In this document: positions 1 through 7,534 of the stretch, in pieces | How the letters are laid out: every line of letters starts with the position of its first letter | Numbering within the stretch: the stretch's first letter is position 1 | From: a virus | Direction: 5' to 3' (one strand) | Virus record (IMG/VR): IMGVR_UViG_3300042465_007039 | Span: 1-64,000 of that record | DNA length: 64,000 bases | Program-made: the position numbers and the translations under genes | Notes under the pieces: model-generated | The model's input: only the letters and a program-made list of their open reading frames with translations | The model's database searches: none | What the model was told of the DNA's origin: nothing

Positions 1-1
1 A

Positions 2-196
2 GTCTATGACTGGGTGTGTGTGGAACACGGACGTTGGACTCGTGGCATAGACATCGAAGATGAAAATGGTAAAATTACTCTACGTCGAGTTGATCCCAAA
101 GACATCATGATGACTGCTGATCAAAAGCCAGACGATCTTACTTTCTCTGGAGCAATTCACGTGGAAGCCAAACCCAGTCACATGCAGCACAACTGA
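2..196 (+). CDS. C-terminal end of an unrecognised phage protein (5' partial)
   Basis: The frame is open from the window edge to a TGA at 194-196, leaving 64 residues of a protein whose start lies outside. A GTG at 14 could be a start, but upstream codons in the same frame (V-Y-D-W) are open, so truncation by the window edge is more likely. The fragment is acidic and has no motif I recognise. The next gene begins 1 nt after its stop, so the two are probably co-transcribed. Confidence 0.5.
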   Translation, partial: VYDWVCVEHGRWTRGIDIEDENGKITLRRVDPKDIMMTADQKPDDLTFSGAIHVEAKPSHMQHN

Positions 197-197
197 C

Positions 198-449
198 ATG
201 GGATTTCAAACACCCATGGACTACAAATCGTTGCATGATCAAATCTGCAAGAGTGGTGCTGAACTTTGCAGCCCTTACAATGACGGATACACCACATGGG
301 AAATCAAAAAAGACCTGTACCAGCTGAAATTTTTGCTGGACGAGATCTTGGCCAACTCTCCCACATATTCAGTGGAACCACAGTTTCTAGAGGAACAGTC
401 CAAAAAGAAAATGTGGAAAACTCTCACGCAACCACAAGGAAACACATGA
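198..449 (+). CDS. Small hypothetical protein (83 aa)
   Basis: An ATG at 198 follows the previous stop by one base. The product is a polar, helix-prone 83-residue protein with two cysteines (CKSGAELC). Its TGA is overlapped by the ATG of the next small gene in an ATGA arrangement, typical of real coupled phage genes. I do not recognise the family. A longer overlapping frame (296-616) is rejected in its first part because it lies over this gene. Confidence 0.55.
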   Translation: MGFQTPMDYKSLHDQICKSGAELCSPYNDGYTTWEIKKDLYQLKFLLDEILANSPTYSVEPQFLEEQSKKKMWKTLTQPQGNT

Positions 450-616
450 TAGATATTCAACCTAAAGACACCAGCCGCGGCCATTTTTATGTTAGCCTTG
501 CAAAGAGTGCTATTCGTATTGTGGCAGGCGGATGTTTGATCACAGGCAACTTGCTAATGGCAGGTGTTTGCTTGATTTTAGCCGAAGTGCTTGGCATTGT
601 TGAAGAATTAGTGTGA
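446..616 (+). CDS. Small membrane protein (56 aa)
   Basis: The start at 446 makes a 4-base ATGA overlap with the preceding stop and has an AAGGA ribosome site at about 435-439. The product has a short polar N-terminus and then a long hydrophobic stretch (about residues 20-53, rich in I, V, A, G, L) that would form one or two membrane segments. No family is recognised. Its size and place before the membrane desaturases suggest a small inner-membrane protein, but function is unknown. Confidence 0.55.
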   Translation: MIDIQPKDTSRGHFYVSLAKSAIRIVAGGCLITGNLLMAGVCLILAEVLGIVEELV

Positions 617-654
617 ATGTTGCATCAGTTGTTGTTACTGTTTAAAGTACACAC

Positions 655-661
655 ATAAATA
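655..661 (+). promoter_or_regulatory. T4-late-like promoter box upstream of the desaturase genes
   Basis: ATAAATA at 655-661 matches the core of T4 late promoters (TATAAATA). It lies 22 nt before the ATG at 684, in the only gap before the four-gene desaturase run, so transcription would start near 667 and leave a short leader. Inference from motif and position only. Confidence 0.4.
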
Positions 662-683
662 TGGTTATCCCCGGGGCCACATT

Positions 684-1442
684 ATGCACAAACCAACCCA
701 CAATCAGACTGTAAGGTCGTTGCAGATAACTAATCATCTGCTGAGTTTGGCTGGAATTTTTTATGTGGTTTATACATCACAATGGATTTGGTTATTGACA
801 GCATTGTTGACTTATTGGTTCATTGGAGTTTTTGGAATAAACATTGGACTTCACCGACTGTTGAGTCACAGAAGTTTTAAAACTTATTCCTGGTTTGAAA
901 AATTTGTAAGCGTAATTGGAGTCATCACAACTGTGGGATCTCCCTTGGCCTGGGTGGCTATTCATAGGCAGCATCATCGTGCTGCTGAAACTCCTGAAGA
1001 CCCCCATAGTCCGTATCAAATTGGTAACTTACGTGCCTGGTTTGGTATCTGGTCCCTGATTAAATTAGATACTAAACTAGTAAGAGACATGAGGCAAGAT
1101 CGTTTTCAGCGTTGGTTGCATCGCAACTATATCTGGGTAATTGCTGTCTATGCGTTGATATTATTGACGTTATGGGGGCCATTGGGCGTGATTTTTGGAT
1201 ATTGTTTGCCCGCCCTGTTGTGTTTACACTCAAGCAGTGCAATCATTGTGATTGCTCACAGGCATGGTTACAAGACACACAAATGTCGTGACGAAAGCCG
1301 TAACAGCTGGATTGCCAATATTATTACTCTGGGCGAAGGATGGCACAACAATCATCATGCCAAGCCATACGCCTGGAGTAACTGGGAAAAGTGGTGGGAA
1401 TGGGATGTTCCTGCAGTGATTATCTGGGCAATTAAAAAATGA
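684..1442 (+). CDS. Membrane fatty-acid desaturase 1 (acyl-CoA/acyl-lipid type)
   Basis: This 252-residue membrane protein belongs to the fatty-acid desaturase superfamily, di-iron enzymes that put a double bond into a fatty acyl chain. The three histidine boxes are visible in order: HRLLSH (HX4H), HRQHH and HNNHH within GEGWHNNHH. Hydrophobic segments flank the first box and lie between the second and third, as in the delta-9 stearoyl-CoA desaturase-like group. It is the first of four desaturases and overlaps the next by 4 nt (ATGA), so the set is translated as one unit. The acyl substrate and position cannot be told from sequence. Confidence 0.92.
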   Translation: MHKPTHNQTVRSLQITNHLLSLAGIFYVVYTSQWIWLLTALLTYWFIGVFGINIGLHRLLSHRSFKTYSWFEKFVSVIGVITTVGSPLAWVAIHRQHHRAAETPEDPHSPYQIGNLRAWFGIWSLIKLDTKLVRDMRQDRFQRWLHRNYIWVIAVYALILLTLWGPLGVIFGYCLPALLCLHSSSAIIVIAHRHGYKTHKCRDESRNSWIANIITLGEGWHNNHHAKPYAWSNWEKWWEWDVPAVIIWAIKK

Positions 1443-2155
1443 CATTTTATTATTTCTCAAGATTATTGCAAGTTATAACATTTGCATTTTCTCTGTATGT
1501 GTTTGATTGGCAGTATTTTATAATTGCAGTTGTTGTAGGCTGGGTGCTGGCTGGTTTCAGTATAAGTGTAATTTTGCATAGACAAATTTGCCACAATGCA
1601 TTCAAATTCAGAAATAAACTAGTAGAATTTTTGAGTTATACAATATTGGTTATTACTGGCCAAAGCTCACCGTTGTCCTGGGCTATAATACATCGACAAC
1701 ATCACTTGCATACTGACACAGAACTAGACCCACAGAGTCATCGAATTGTAGGGCATTGGCGCACATTGTTTTCTTGGTACAAGCCTAACAAAGTAAATCC
1801 TAGACAAGTAGTTGATCTATTGGCAAATACCAGAGTGATGTTTTTGCATCGGCACATAGATAAACTATTTTTAACTTATGCTGCAATTATGATAGCAGTT
1901 AGCCCAATACTATTTTTGTATGCTGTTGGTGTGGTCCCTGTCGTTGCCTATTTGTTTATTGGTATAATCAACACATTTGGACACCGTGATGAACAACGCA
2001 TACACGGCACCTATGCTGCTAATTTGCCATTTGCTGCAATGTTTTGGGGAGAGAGCTATCACAAAACACACCACTTGACTCCCAGGGCCCAGCAACTAGG
2101 TCAATACGATTTTGGTTTTTACATAATACAAATATTGAAAAAACAACATGAATAA
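1439..2155 (+). CDS. Membrane fatty-acid desaturase 2
   Basis: This 238-residue paralogue of its neighbours carries HRQICH (HX4H), HRQHH and HKTHH as its three iron-binding histidine boxes, with hydrophobic segments between them. The third box reads ESYHKTHH where the neighbours have a W-H-N-N-H-H form. This is the most divergent of the four and may have different regiochemistry. It starts inside the stop of desaturase 1 and overlaps desaturase 3 by 8 nt. All three boxes are complete, so I expect an active enzyme. Confidence 0.9.
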   Translation: MTFYYFSRLLQVITFAFSLYVFDWQYFIIAVVVGWVLAGFSISVILHRQICHNAFKFRNKLVEFLSYTILVITGQSSPLSWAIIHRQHHLHTDTELDPQSHRIVGHWRTLFSWYKPNKVNPRQVVDLLANTRVMFLHRHIDKLFLTYAAIMIAVSPILFLYAVGVVPVVAYLFIGIINTFGHRDEQRIHGTYAANLPFAAMFWGESYHKTHHLTPRAQQLGQYDFGFYIIQILKKQHE

Positions 2156-2906
2156 ACATGCAATGCTAGTTATTGTCCCATTCCATCTTTTGGCCGTGGT
2201 GGGGTTGTTTTTTGTTGACCAGTATTGGCCCTGGGCAATCGCGTTCTTTGTGCTTTTTGGAATCATTGGCAACGGGGTCGCTGGACACAGATATTTTGCG
2301 CACAGATCTTTTCAGGTGGCCAAGTGGTTGCATCCAGTATTGACCTACCTCAATGTTATGTCTGCATTTGCACCACCCACATACTGGGTGATACAACATG
2401 CACATCATCACAGAACATCAGACAAGAACGAAGATATTCATAGCCCTCGACGAGGACTTTGGCAATCTTGGTATGGGTGGTTGTTTGATCAGCCCTATGT
2501 AGAATTTATGTTGAGTAACAAAATGGCAGTGGCCAAGGCAGTGATCAAAAGCCGAGTACAGTGGGTTGAACGGCATTACTACAAAACATTATTTGTGTCT
2601 ATTGCTATAGTTGCTGTGATAAATTGGCAAGTTGCATTGATGTATTTTGTTGCGTATGCTGCTGAAATGTTTAGAATTGGTGCAGTAAACACAGTTTGTC
2701 ATAGTTGGGGTTATAGAAATCATGACACATCAGATCACAGCAAAAATAACATTTTGGTGGGCATTCTGGGCATGGGATTTGGTTGGCACAACAATCATCA
2801 TGCTAATCCTTCACGCTTGATACTTACCGAACGCTGGTGGGAGATCGACATAGAAGGATACATAGCCTGGCTATTGAGTAGAACACATCAAGGAAAAATT
2901 CAATGA
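2148..2906 (+). CDS. Membrane fatty-acid desaturase 3
   Basis: A 252-residue desaturase with boxes HRYFAH, HAHHH and HNNHH, the last in GFGWHNNHH as in desaturase 1. It opens with a strongly hydrophobic segment, followed by GNGVAGHRYFAHRSF, a classic first box. It overlaps desaturase 2 by 8 nt and desaturase 4 by 4 nt. Likely substrates are host acyl-CoA, acyl-ACP or membrane-lipid acyl chains; sequence does not decide between these. Confidence 0.92.
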   Translation: MNKHAMLVIVPFHLLAVVGLFFVDQYWPWAIAFFVLFGIIGNGVAGHRYFAHRSFQVAKWLHPVLTYLNVMSAFAPPTYWVIQHAHHHRTSDKNEDIHSPRRGLWQSWYGWLFDQPYVEFMLSNKMAVAKAVIKSRVQWVERHYYKTLFVSIAIVAVINWQVALMYFVAYAAEMFRIGAVNTVCHSWGYRNHDTSDHSKNNILVGILGMGFGWHNNHHANPSRLILTERWWEIDIEGYIAWLLSRTHQGKIQ

Positions 2907-3679
2907 CATATTATCGAAAACATTTTTTTGCAGTTATTTGTGTGCAGATGATGCTGGCAGGTGTAGCTGTTACAGATTTAGCTGTAAACGGCACAACGAT
3001 ATGGTTGTATGCAACATTTATCATGTGGTTCTTGATGTACGTGGTCGGAGAAGGCATTTTCCTACACAGATATTTTGCACACAAATCTTTTGAAACTCAT
3101 CCTGTACTAGCAAAAGTTTTTTCAGTATTTGCAGCACTTGGCGGATTTGGCGGCCCAATTGGTTATCGCGCAGCTCATATAGGATTACATCATGCGCACT
3201 CAGACAAACCTGGAGATTGCCACAGTCCTGTACAAAATGGATTCTGGTACGCAGCAGTGACCTGGCATTTGCATAACCATAAATTGCCCATGTTACTCTG
3301 CAAGTCGCTGCTGAGAGATCCATTTTACGTCTGGTTGGAAAATCATGTCATCAGCATTTGGTGGACCACACTTGTGGTATTTGCTTTTATTGACATGAGA
3401 TTAGCTGTGTATGGTCTAGGGTTAGCAGGATTTATAGGATTTGTATTTGTTGCAATTACAAATGCCGCGGCTCATACCTACGGCACACGCAGATTTCAAA
3501 CCGACGACAACAGCCGTAATATATCCATCCTGAGTTGGATAACTTGGCAGGGATCATCAGTACTGCAAAACAATCATCATGCACATCCTGGACGATTTCA
3601 CGACAGCTGGGCCTGGTATGAGTTCGACATTGGAAAATGGTTGATTCCACTGATAGCCACCCGAATAAATCAAAGATAG
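2903..3679 (+). CDS. Membrane fatty-acid desaturase 4
   Basis: A 258-residue desaturase, last of the run. Histidine boxes are HRYFAH, a second box reading H-I-G-L-H-H-A-H, and QNNHH-A-H. The second and third boxes depart from the strict HXXHH seen in the neighbours (GLHHAH; LQNNHH, with Q in place of the first H), so iron ligation may differ. The gene ends just before a sigma70-like promoter that opens the replication operon. Confidence 0.88.
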   Translation: MTYYRKHFFAVICVQMMLAGVAVTDLAVNGTTIWLYATFIMWFLMYVVGEGIFLHRYFAHKSFETHPVLAKVFSVFAALGGFGGPIGYRAAHIGLHHAHSDKPGDCHSPVQNGFWYAAVTWHLHNHKLPMLLCKSLLRDPFYVWLENHVISIWWTTLVVFAFIDMRLAVYGLGLAGFIGFVFVAITNAAAHTYGTRRFQTDDNSRNISILSWITWQGSSVLQNNHHAHPGRFHDSWAWYEFDIGKWLIPLIATRINQR

Positions 3680-3680
3680 C

Positions 3681-3709
3681 TTGACTTCCTGCACAATATG
3701 TAGTAAACT
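3681..3709 (+). promoter_or_regulatory. Sigma70-like promoter for the clamp-loader operon
   Basis: TTGACT (3681-3686), a 17-bp spacer and TAAACT (3704-3709) lie 34 nt before the clamp-loader ATG, which has an AAAGG ribosome site. Spacing and elements fit a host-type early/middle promoter. Confidence 0.6.
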
Positions 3710-3742
3710 ACCAGTAGTGTTACATTATTAAAAGGAAAAAGA

Positions 3743-4666
3743 ATGAAACAACTATGGGTAGAAAAATATCGTCCTAATACTGTGGACGGATATGTGTTTG
3801 TGGATCAAGCACAACGAGAACAAGTGGAGTCTTGGATTCGTGATGGATCAATTCCGCATCTAATGCTGAGTGGGTCAGCGGGCACAGGCAAAACTACACT
3901 GGCCAAACTGTTGATCAAACAACTGGGCGTGGACGAGTATGATGTGATGATGGCCAATGGATCCAAAGAAGCCCGCAAGGTAGAATGGGTTGATCGACTT
4001 ATCAGTTTCTGTCAGACCATGCCGTATGGCAAATTTAAAGTGGTGCTGATTGACGAAGCAGATTACATGAATATTAATTCAGTTCAGCCTGCACTGCGTA
4101 ACTTGATGGAAGACTACAGCCAGACCGTGCGGTTTATTTTGACCTGTAACTATCCTCATAAAATTATACCAGCAATACACAGTCGTTGCCAAGGATTTCA
4201 TATTGCCAAGACTGACCACACAGAATTCACAGCCCGTGCTGCCACAGTACTGGTGTCTGAAGGTGTGGAGTTTGATCTAGATGAACTTGACAGCTATGTC
4301 AAGGCCACATACCCTGATCTTCGCAAGTGTCTAAATTTGTTGCAGCCCAACTCACAATCAGGACAACTGCAGCCCCCCAGTGCCGCAGACAAAAGTGCAC
4401 GTGACTGGAAGCTGGAGTGTGTGGACCTGTTTAAAAAGGGTCGAGTTCGCGAGGCACGAACTCTGCTGTGTCAAAGTTCTACTCCTGAAGAAGCCGAAGA
4501 TATTTTCCGCTGGATGTACGACAACCTGGAACTATGGGGCTCGACTCCTGAGCAACAAGATCAAGCTATTGTGATTATTCGCAACGGACTTGTGAGCAAC
4601 AACGCTGTGGCTGACGTTGAGATCAATCTAAGTGCTACTCTGATTGAACTGGCAGGAATACAATGA
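3743..4666 (+). CDS. 44: Sliding-clamp loader ATPase subunit (T4 gp44-like)
   Basis: A 307-residue AAA+ clamp-loader subunit that uses ATP to load the sliding clamp onto primed DNA. Visible are Walker A at residues 44-51 (GSAGTGKT), Walker B ending in DEAD (104-107), and the SRC motif of the clamp-loader clade in HSRCQGFH, followed by a helical C-terminal collar region. Length is close to T4 gp44 (about 319 residues). It is preceded by its own sigma70-like promoter and coupled by ATGA to the next small gene. A T4 gp62-like partner would be expected next, but the following gene does not look like gp62. Confidence 0.93.
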   Translation: MKQLWVEKYRPNTVDGYVFVDQAQREQVESWIRDGSIPHLMLSGSAGTGKTTLAKLLIKQLGVDEYDVMMANGSKEARKVEWVDRLISFCQTMPYGKFKVVLIDEADYMNINSVQPALRNLMEDYSQTVRFILTCNYPHKIIPAIHSRCQGFHIAKTDHTEFTARAATVLVSEGVEFDLDELDSYVKATYPDLRKCLNLLQPNSQSGQLQPPSAADKSARDWKLECVDLFKKGRVREARTLLCQSSTPEEAEDIFRWMYDNLELWGSTPEQQDQAIVIIRNGLVSNNAVADVEINLSATLIELAGIQ

Positions 4667-4974
4667 GATATCTTACACTTACCTACTACACCAAACCCGA
4701 CGGCAAAATTGACGAAGCAATGGCCGTGAGCAAGAACATCAGGACACGGGACCTGCAGACGGCCAGTGTGATCCTGGACTTTAAAAAGCTCCAAGTGGTC
4801 AAGTGCAGCATGAACGGTGTACAGGTTCCCAAAGACTGGGACAGAATTGTGACCTACTATCATCAACACTATGCTGCCACCATTGAGCGATTGTTTGCAG
4901 AAAACGGCTGGGAAGTTGTTAAACCAGAAACTACAACCAAGGAACCTCATGAACCAACGCCTAATACTAACTGA
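4663..4974 (+). CDS. Small conserved protein following the clamp loader (103 aa)
   Basis: This gene occupies the place where T4 carries gene 62 (clamp-loader small subunit), starting in an ATGA overlap with the gp44-like gene. At 103 residues it is much shorter than T4 gp62 (187), and I cannot see the expected sequence. It reads as a small alpha/beta protein (LTLTYYTKPDGKIDEAMAVS...) with a proline/threonine-rich tail. It may be an unrelated conserved phage protein or a strongly reduced clamp-loader partner. It overlaps the next gene's start by 26 nt. Confidence 0.7.
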   Translation: MRYLTLTYYTKPDGKIDEAMAVSKNIRTRDLQTASVILDFKKLQVVKCSMNGVQVPKDWDRIVTYYHQHYAATIERLFAENGWEVVKPETTTKEPHEPTPNTN

Positions 4975-5560
4975 CGCAGACGGCGTGTTGCTGGACTGGG
5001 AATGGGCATTTTCAGTTTGGATGCAGGAGCGTGGGTACACACTCACCGCAGACAACAAGAAAAGCTATCTGCTGCATCATCACTACCGTGAACTGGAAGA
5101 AAAAGACGCCAAAAAGGTTGTAAAAACCTTCAACGAATCGGCTGCTGTGGGCTTCTTGCCTGCCTTGCGTGATGCCACCTACTATGTCAAACGCCTGTAT
5201 GAAGAACACGGCTATCAGTTTCGAGTGATCACCAGTCTGAGCCTGGACCGAAATGCTGCCAAGCTGAGAGAAATGAACCTGAACAAACTGTTTGGTAATG
5301 CAATTGAAAGTGTGATTTGCCTGGACACCGGCGCAGACAAAGATTCAGCACTAGAACCCTATCGTGGCAGCGGCATGTGGTGGATTGAGGACAAGCCCGA
5401 AAATGCTGATGTCGGCCATGCACTGGGGCTACGGAGTCTCTTAATAGAACACGGGCACAACATGCATCATGTGTGTCCGTATCCTGTTGTTAAAAATTGG
5501 AAAGAGATCTATTCTATAATTGCTCCTAGTGAGAATACAGTCTCAACACATCACCAATAA
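4949..5560 (+). CDS. HAD-like phosphatase/hydrolase
   Basis: With the start at the ATG at 4949 (AAGGA site at 4939-4943) the product is 203 residues. It opens with a strand followed by DADGVLLDW, the DxD motif I of haloacid-dehalogenase hydrolases, in which the first Asp is the nucleophile. A later IEDKPENAD segment fits the acidic motif IV, and ITSLS is a candidate motif II Ser. The family removes phosphate from nucleotides or sugars; the substrate is unknown, though position beside replication genes suggests a nucleotide. Its 3' end overlaps convergent phoH by 35 nt. Confidence 0.75.
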   Translation: MNQRLILTDADGVLLDWEWAFSVWMQERGYTLTADNKKSYLLHHHYRELEEKDAKKVVKTFNESAAVGFLPALRDATYYVKRLYEEHGYQFRVITSLSLDRNAAKLREMNLNKLFGNAIESVICLDTGADKDSALEPYRGSGMWWIEDKPENADVGHALGLRSLLIEHGHNMHHVCPYPVVKNWKEIYSIIAPSENTVSTHHQ

Positions 5561-6269
5561 TTTTATGGCGCTGCACATCTCGAGCTCCAAGTTCGCACAC
5601 AGCGATACCCGGAACTGAGTTTCCTTTCAATCGTTTACAAAGATCCATCAAGCCGTTGTCTCCGTGATTACGATCGGCTTGCTCCACATCTCCTGTGATA
5701 ACAATGCGTGAGTTTTGTCCAATACGTGTCATTAACATCTTGACCTGTGCTGGTGTTGCGTTTTGCATTTCATCCGCAATAATCCAGGCATTTTTGAAGG
5801 TGCGGCCGCGCATGTATGCCAGTGGCGCAATTTCCACAGTTTGATCTTCTATCATGGTCACAATGTCTTGGGCACGATAACATTCCCGCATGACGTCCAA
5901 CAACGGACGGGTCCACGGCTCCATTTTTTGATTAAGGTCTCCAGGTAGGAAACCATGTGATTCACCTTCTACACCCACTGCTGGGCGAGTCAGCACAATC
6001 CTCGAGCACTCTCCTGTTCTAAGAGCTTGAACTGCGGCCAACATAGCAAGGTAAGTTTTACCTGTACCTGCTGGACCCACAGTGACAACTATGTGTTGTG
6101 AAGAATCTTGCAAAGCCAATACCAATTGCTCTTGATTTCGTGTTCGAGGGATCAAGTCTATGCGTCTAGGAGCCGCCTTAGGTGCTTGCGAAAAGTTTAT
6201 GGTGTTTTCTACTGCCTGATTCATACGTTTGTTTTGTGCTTTTTGGGCGCGATTTCTACTCAAATGCAT
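5526..6269 (-). CDS. phoH: PhoH-like ATPase
   Basis: A 247-residue P-loop NTPase with Walker A GPAGTGKT (residues 65-72), Walker B in IIADEMQNAT, and the VITGDVEQ segment shared by PhoH proteins and superfamily 1 helicases. PhoH is common in marine and freshwater T4-like phages; its role (RNA metabolism or stress response) is unsettled. The basic N-terminus may bind nucleic acid. The start at 6269 has a strong AGGAGA site on the reverse strand. The gene runs against its neighbours, with its tail overlapping the HAD gene. Confidence 0.92.
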   Translation of the reverse strand: MHLSRNRAQKAQNKRMNQAVENTINFSQAPKAAPRRIDLIPRTRNQEQLVLALQDSSQHIVVTVGPAGTGKTYLAMLAAVQALRTGECSRIVLTRPAVGVEGESHGFLPGDLNQKMEPWTRPLLDVMRECYRAQDIVTMIEDQTVEIAPLAYMRGRTFKNAWIIADEMQNATPAQVKMLMTRIGQNSRIVITGDVEQADRNHGDNGLMDLCKRLKGNSVPGIAVCELGARDVQRHKIIGDVLRLYSH

Positions 6270-6300
6270 TTCTCCTGGTGTAAGTCCTCTTGGACACTAA

Positions 6301-6307
6301 TATTTAC
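6301..6307 (-). promoter_or_regulatory. Possible late promoter box for phoH
   Basis: On the reverse strand this reads GTAAATA, 31 nt before the phoH ATG. With the AGGAGA ribosome site in between it fits a T4-late-like promoter giving a short leader. Motif-only evidence. Confidence 0.3.
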
Positions 6308-6410
6308 AGTAACGTACTCAATGATAAGTGGGTGGTGATTTTTAATATCTGGATCATAAGTATTTGGCTTTGTTCCTGATATTCAAGATACAAGCTATCA
6401 TGTTCGGTGC

Positions 6411-6418
6411 CATAAATA
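6411..6418 (+). promoter_or_regulatory. Late promoter box directly before a start codon
   Basis: CATAAATA at 6411-6418 is followed by five bases and then the ATG at 6424. There is no Shine-Dalgarno sequence in the usual window. In T4 the late box occupies about -13 to -6, so transcription would begin at the ATG itself (a leaderless mRNA). Confidence 0.55.
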
Positions 6419-6423
6419 CTTTC

Positions 6424-7014
6424 ATGGACAAAGAACTCTTTAAGGACCACACGGATTACTGGCAAGTGGCCAACAACATCCGCGATATCTACATGTCAGA
6501 AGGCAGTATCGCCACGCTGTTGGATTTTGAGCGTGTGCTAGACGAAGTTGATCTGTATGCTTTCAAAAACTGGAGCATTGGAGAACTGGTAGCAGGCCCT
6601 GAAATTTCAAAGTATCGTGTGACCTGCACGTTTATGTGGCCGCTAAATCTCATGCCTGATCCACGTGGTGCACGTAGACTGCTGCCGTTTGATTGCGAAA
6701 TAGAGTATCAGAAAAAAGAAATCAAGATTCCGGTCAAAATCAACGACCCGTCGGACTATCGAGGCGGAACCATGAAAGCCAAGCTCATGACCAAACAGGT
6801 GTGGTTGGTGTCAATCACTATGCCCAAAAGTCTCATGAACGACATTCGTACAGGATCCATTGAAATGGAAGATCAAGACATTGATCTTGATGAACTAGAT
6901 CAAGCCTATGAGCAGGATCTAGACAAAGAAGCTGTCCAAAGCGACCAACAGGCACAAGATGCAGAACAATCACTACAACAATCCGTTCAACCCGGCCAAG
7001 CCCCTGCTGCTTGA
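6424..7014 (+). CDS. Conserved phage protein, probable virion-associated (196 aa)
   Basis: I place the start at 6424, directly after the late promoter box, rather than at an upstream codon at 6364. That removes an odd hydrophobic extension and leaves MDKELFKDHTDYW. The product is 196 residues, with a well-ordered first 150 residues and an acidic, Gln-rich tail (residues about 160-196). It resembles conserved proteins seen in T4-like phages of aquatic bacteria, but I know of no assigned function. The late-type promoter suggests a structural or assembly role. Confidence 0.75.
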   Translation: MDKELFKDHTDYWQVANNIRDIYMSEGSIATLLDFERVLDEVDLYAFKNWSIGELVAGPEISKYRVTCTFMWPLNLMPDPRGARRLLPFDCEIEYQKKEIKIPVKINDPSDYRGGTMKAKLMTKQVWLVSITMPKSLMNDIRTGSIEMEDQDIDLDELDQAYEQDLDKEAVQSDQQAQDAEQSLQQSVQPGQAPAA

Positions 7015-7534
7015 AGGTCTTGAATACAAAGACATGGAGGGCCTGATCAAGCCCACAATCTTTGTGGACGAATTTGCGGCCAAGATGGGCGACGATGATG
7101 ATATCATTGTGATTTCATTCTTTGTGCGTGACCTACAAGCAGCCAAGGACCTGATGGCCTGGTTTGAAAAAGGCTATGACTTTGTGCTGGATGCAGATCG
7201 CAGCCCCGGCGAAATCAAACCAGGACGATACCTGGTTTATGTGGAACTGCGTCGCAGAAGCACTGCACCAGTCAATGTCAATACACTGCTGGAAGACCTT
7301 GCCAGCCTAACAGAATTTGACACTGCAGACTGGCGCATGAGCTACAAAGGCAATGAGTCTGACTGGAGCGAAGAAGCATTTGCTGAACAAGTTCCACTCA
7401 CACCCGACGCATATCGCAAGCGTTATGAAGGCGACCTAAACGAAATGCGTGTGGCAGCAGGTATTGCTCCACGCCGCATACATGAACCTCGTGAAGATGT
7501 ACAAGCACTACAAAGCATGGCAGGACTACGATAA
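6959..7534 (+). CDS. Conserved phage protein, probable virion-associated (191 aa or shorter)
   Basis: The longest frame starts at 6959, overlapping the previous gene by 56 nt. An ATG at 7034 (MEGLIKPTIF..) leaves a 19-nt gap and is about as likely, because the compact conserved-looking part begins there; neither has a clear ribosome site. The protein is acidic, with DEFAAKMGDDDDIIVISFFV near its start and several aromatic strands. It is linked to the LysM gene by a TAATG junction. Function unknown; context suggests a late structural protein. Confidence 0.75.
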   Translation: MQNNHYNNPFNPAKPLLLEGLEYKDMEGLIKPTIFVDEFAAKMGDDDDIIVISFFVRDLQAAKDLMAWFEKGYDFVLDADRSPGEIKPGRYLVYVELRRRSTAPVNVNTLLEDLASLTEFDTADWRMSYKGNESDWSEEAFAEQVPLTPDAYRKRYEGDLNEMRVAAGIAPRRIHEPREDVQALQSMAGLR

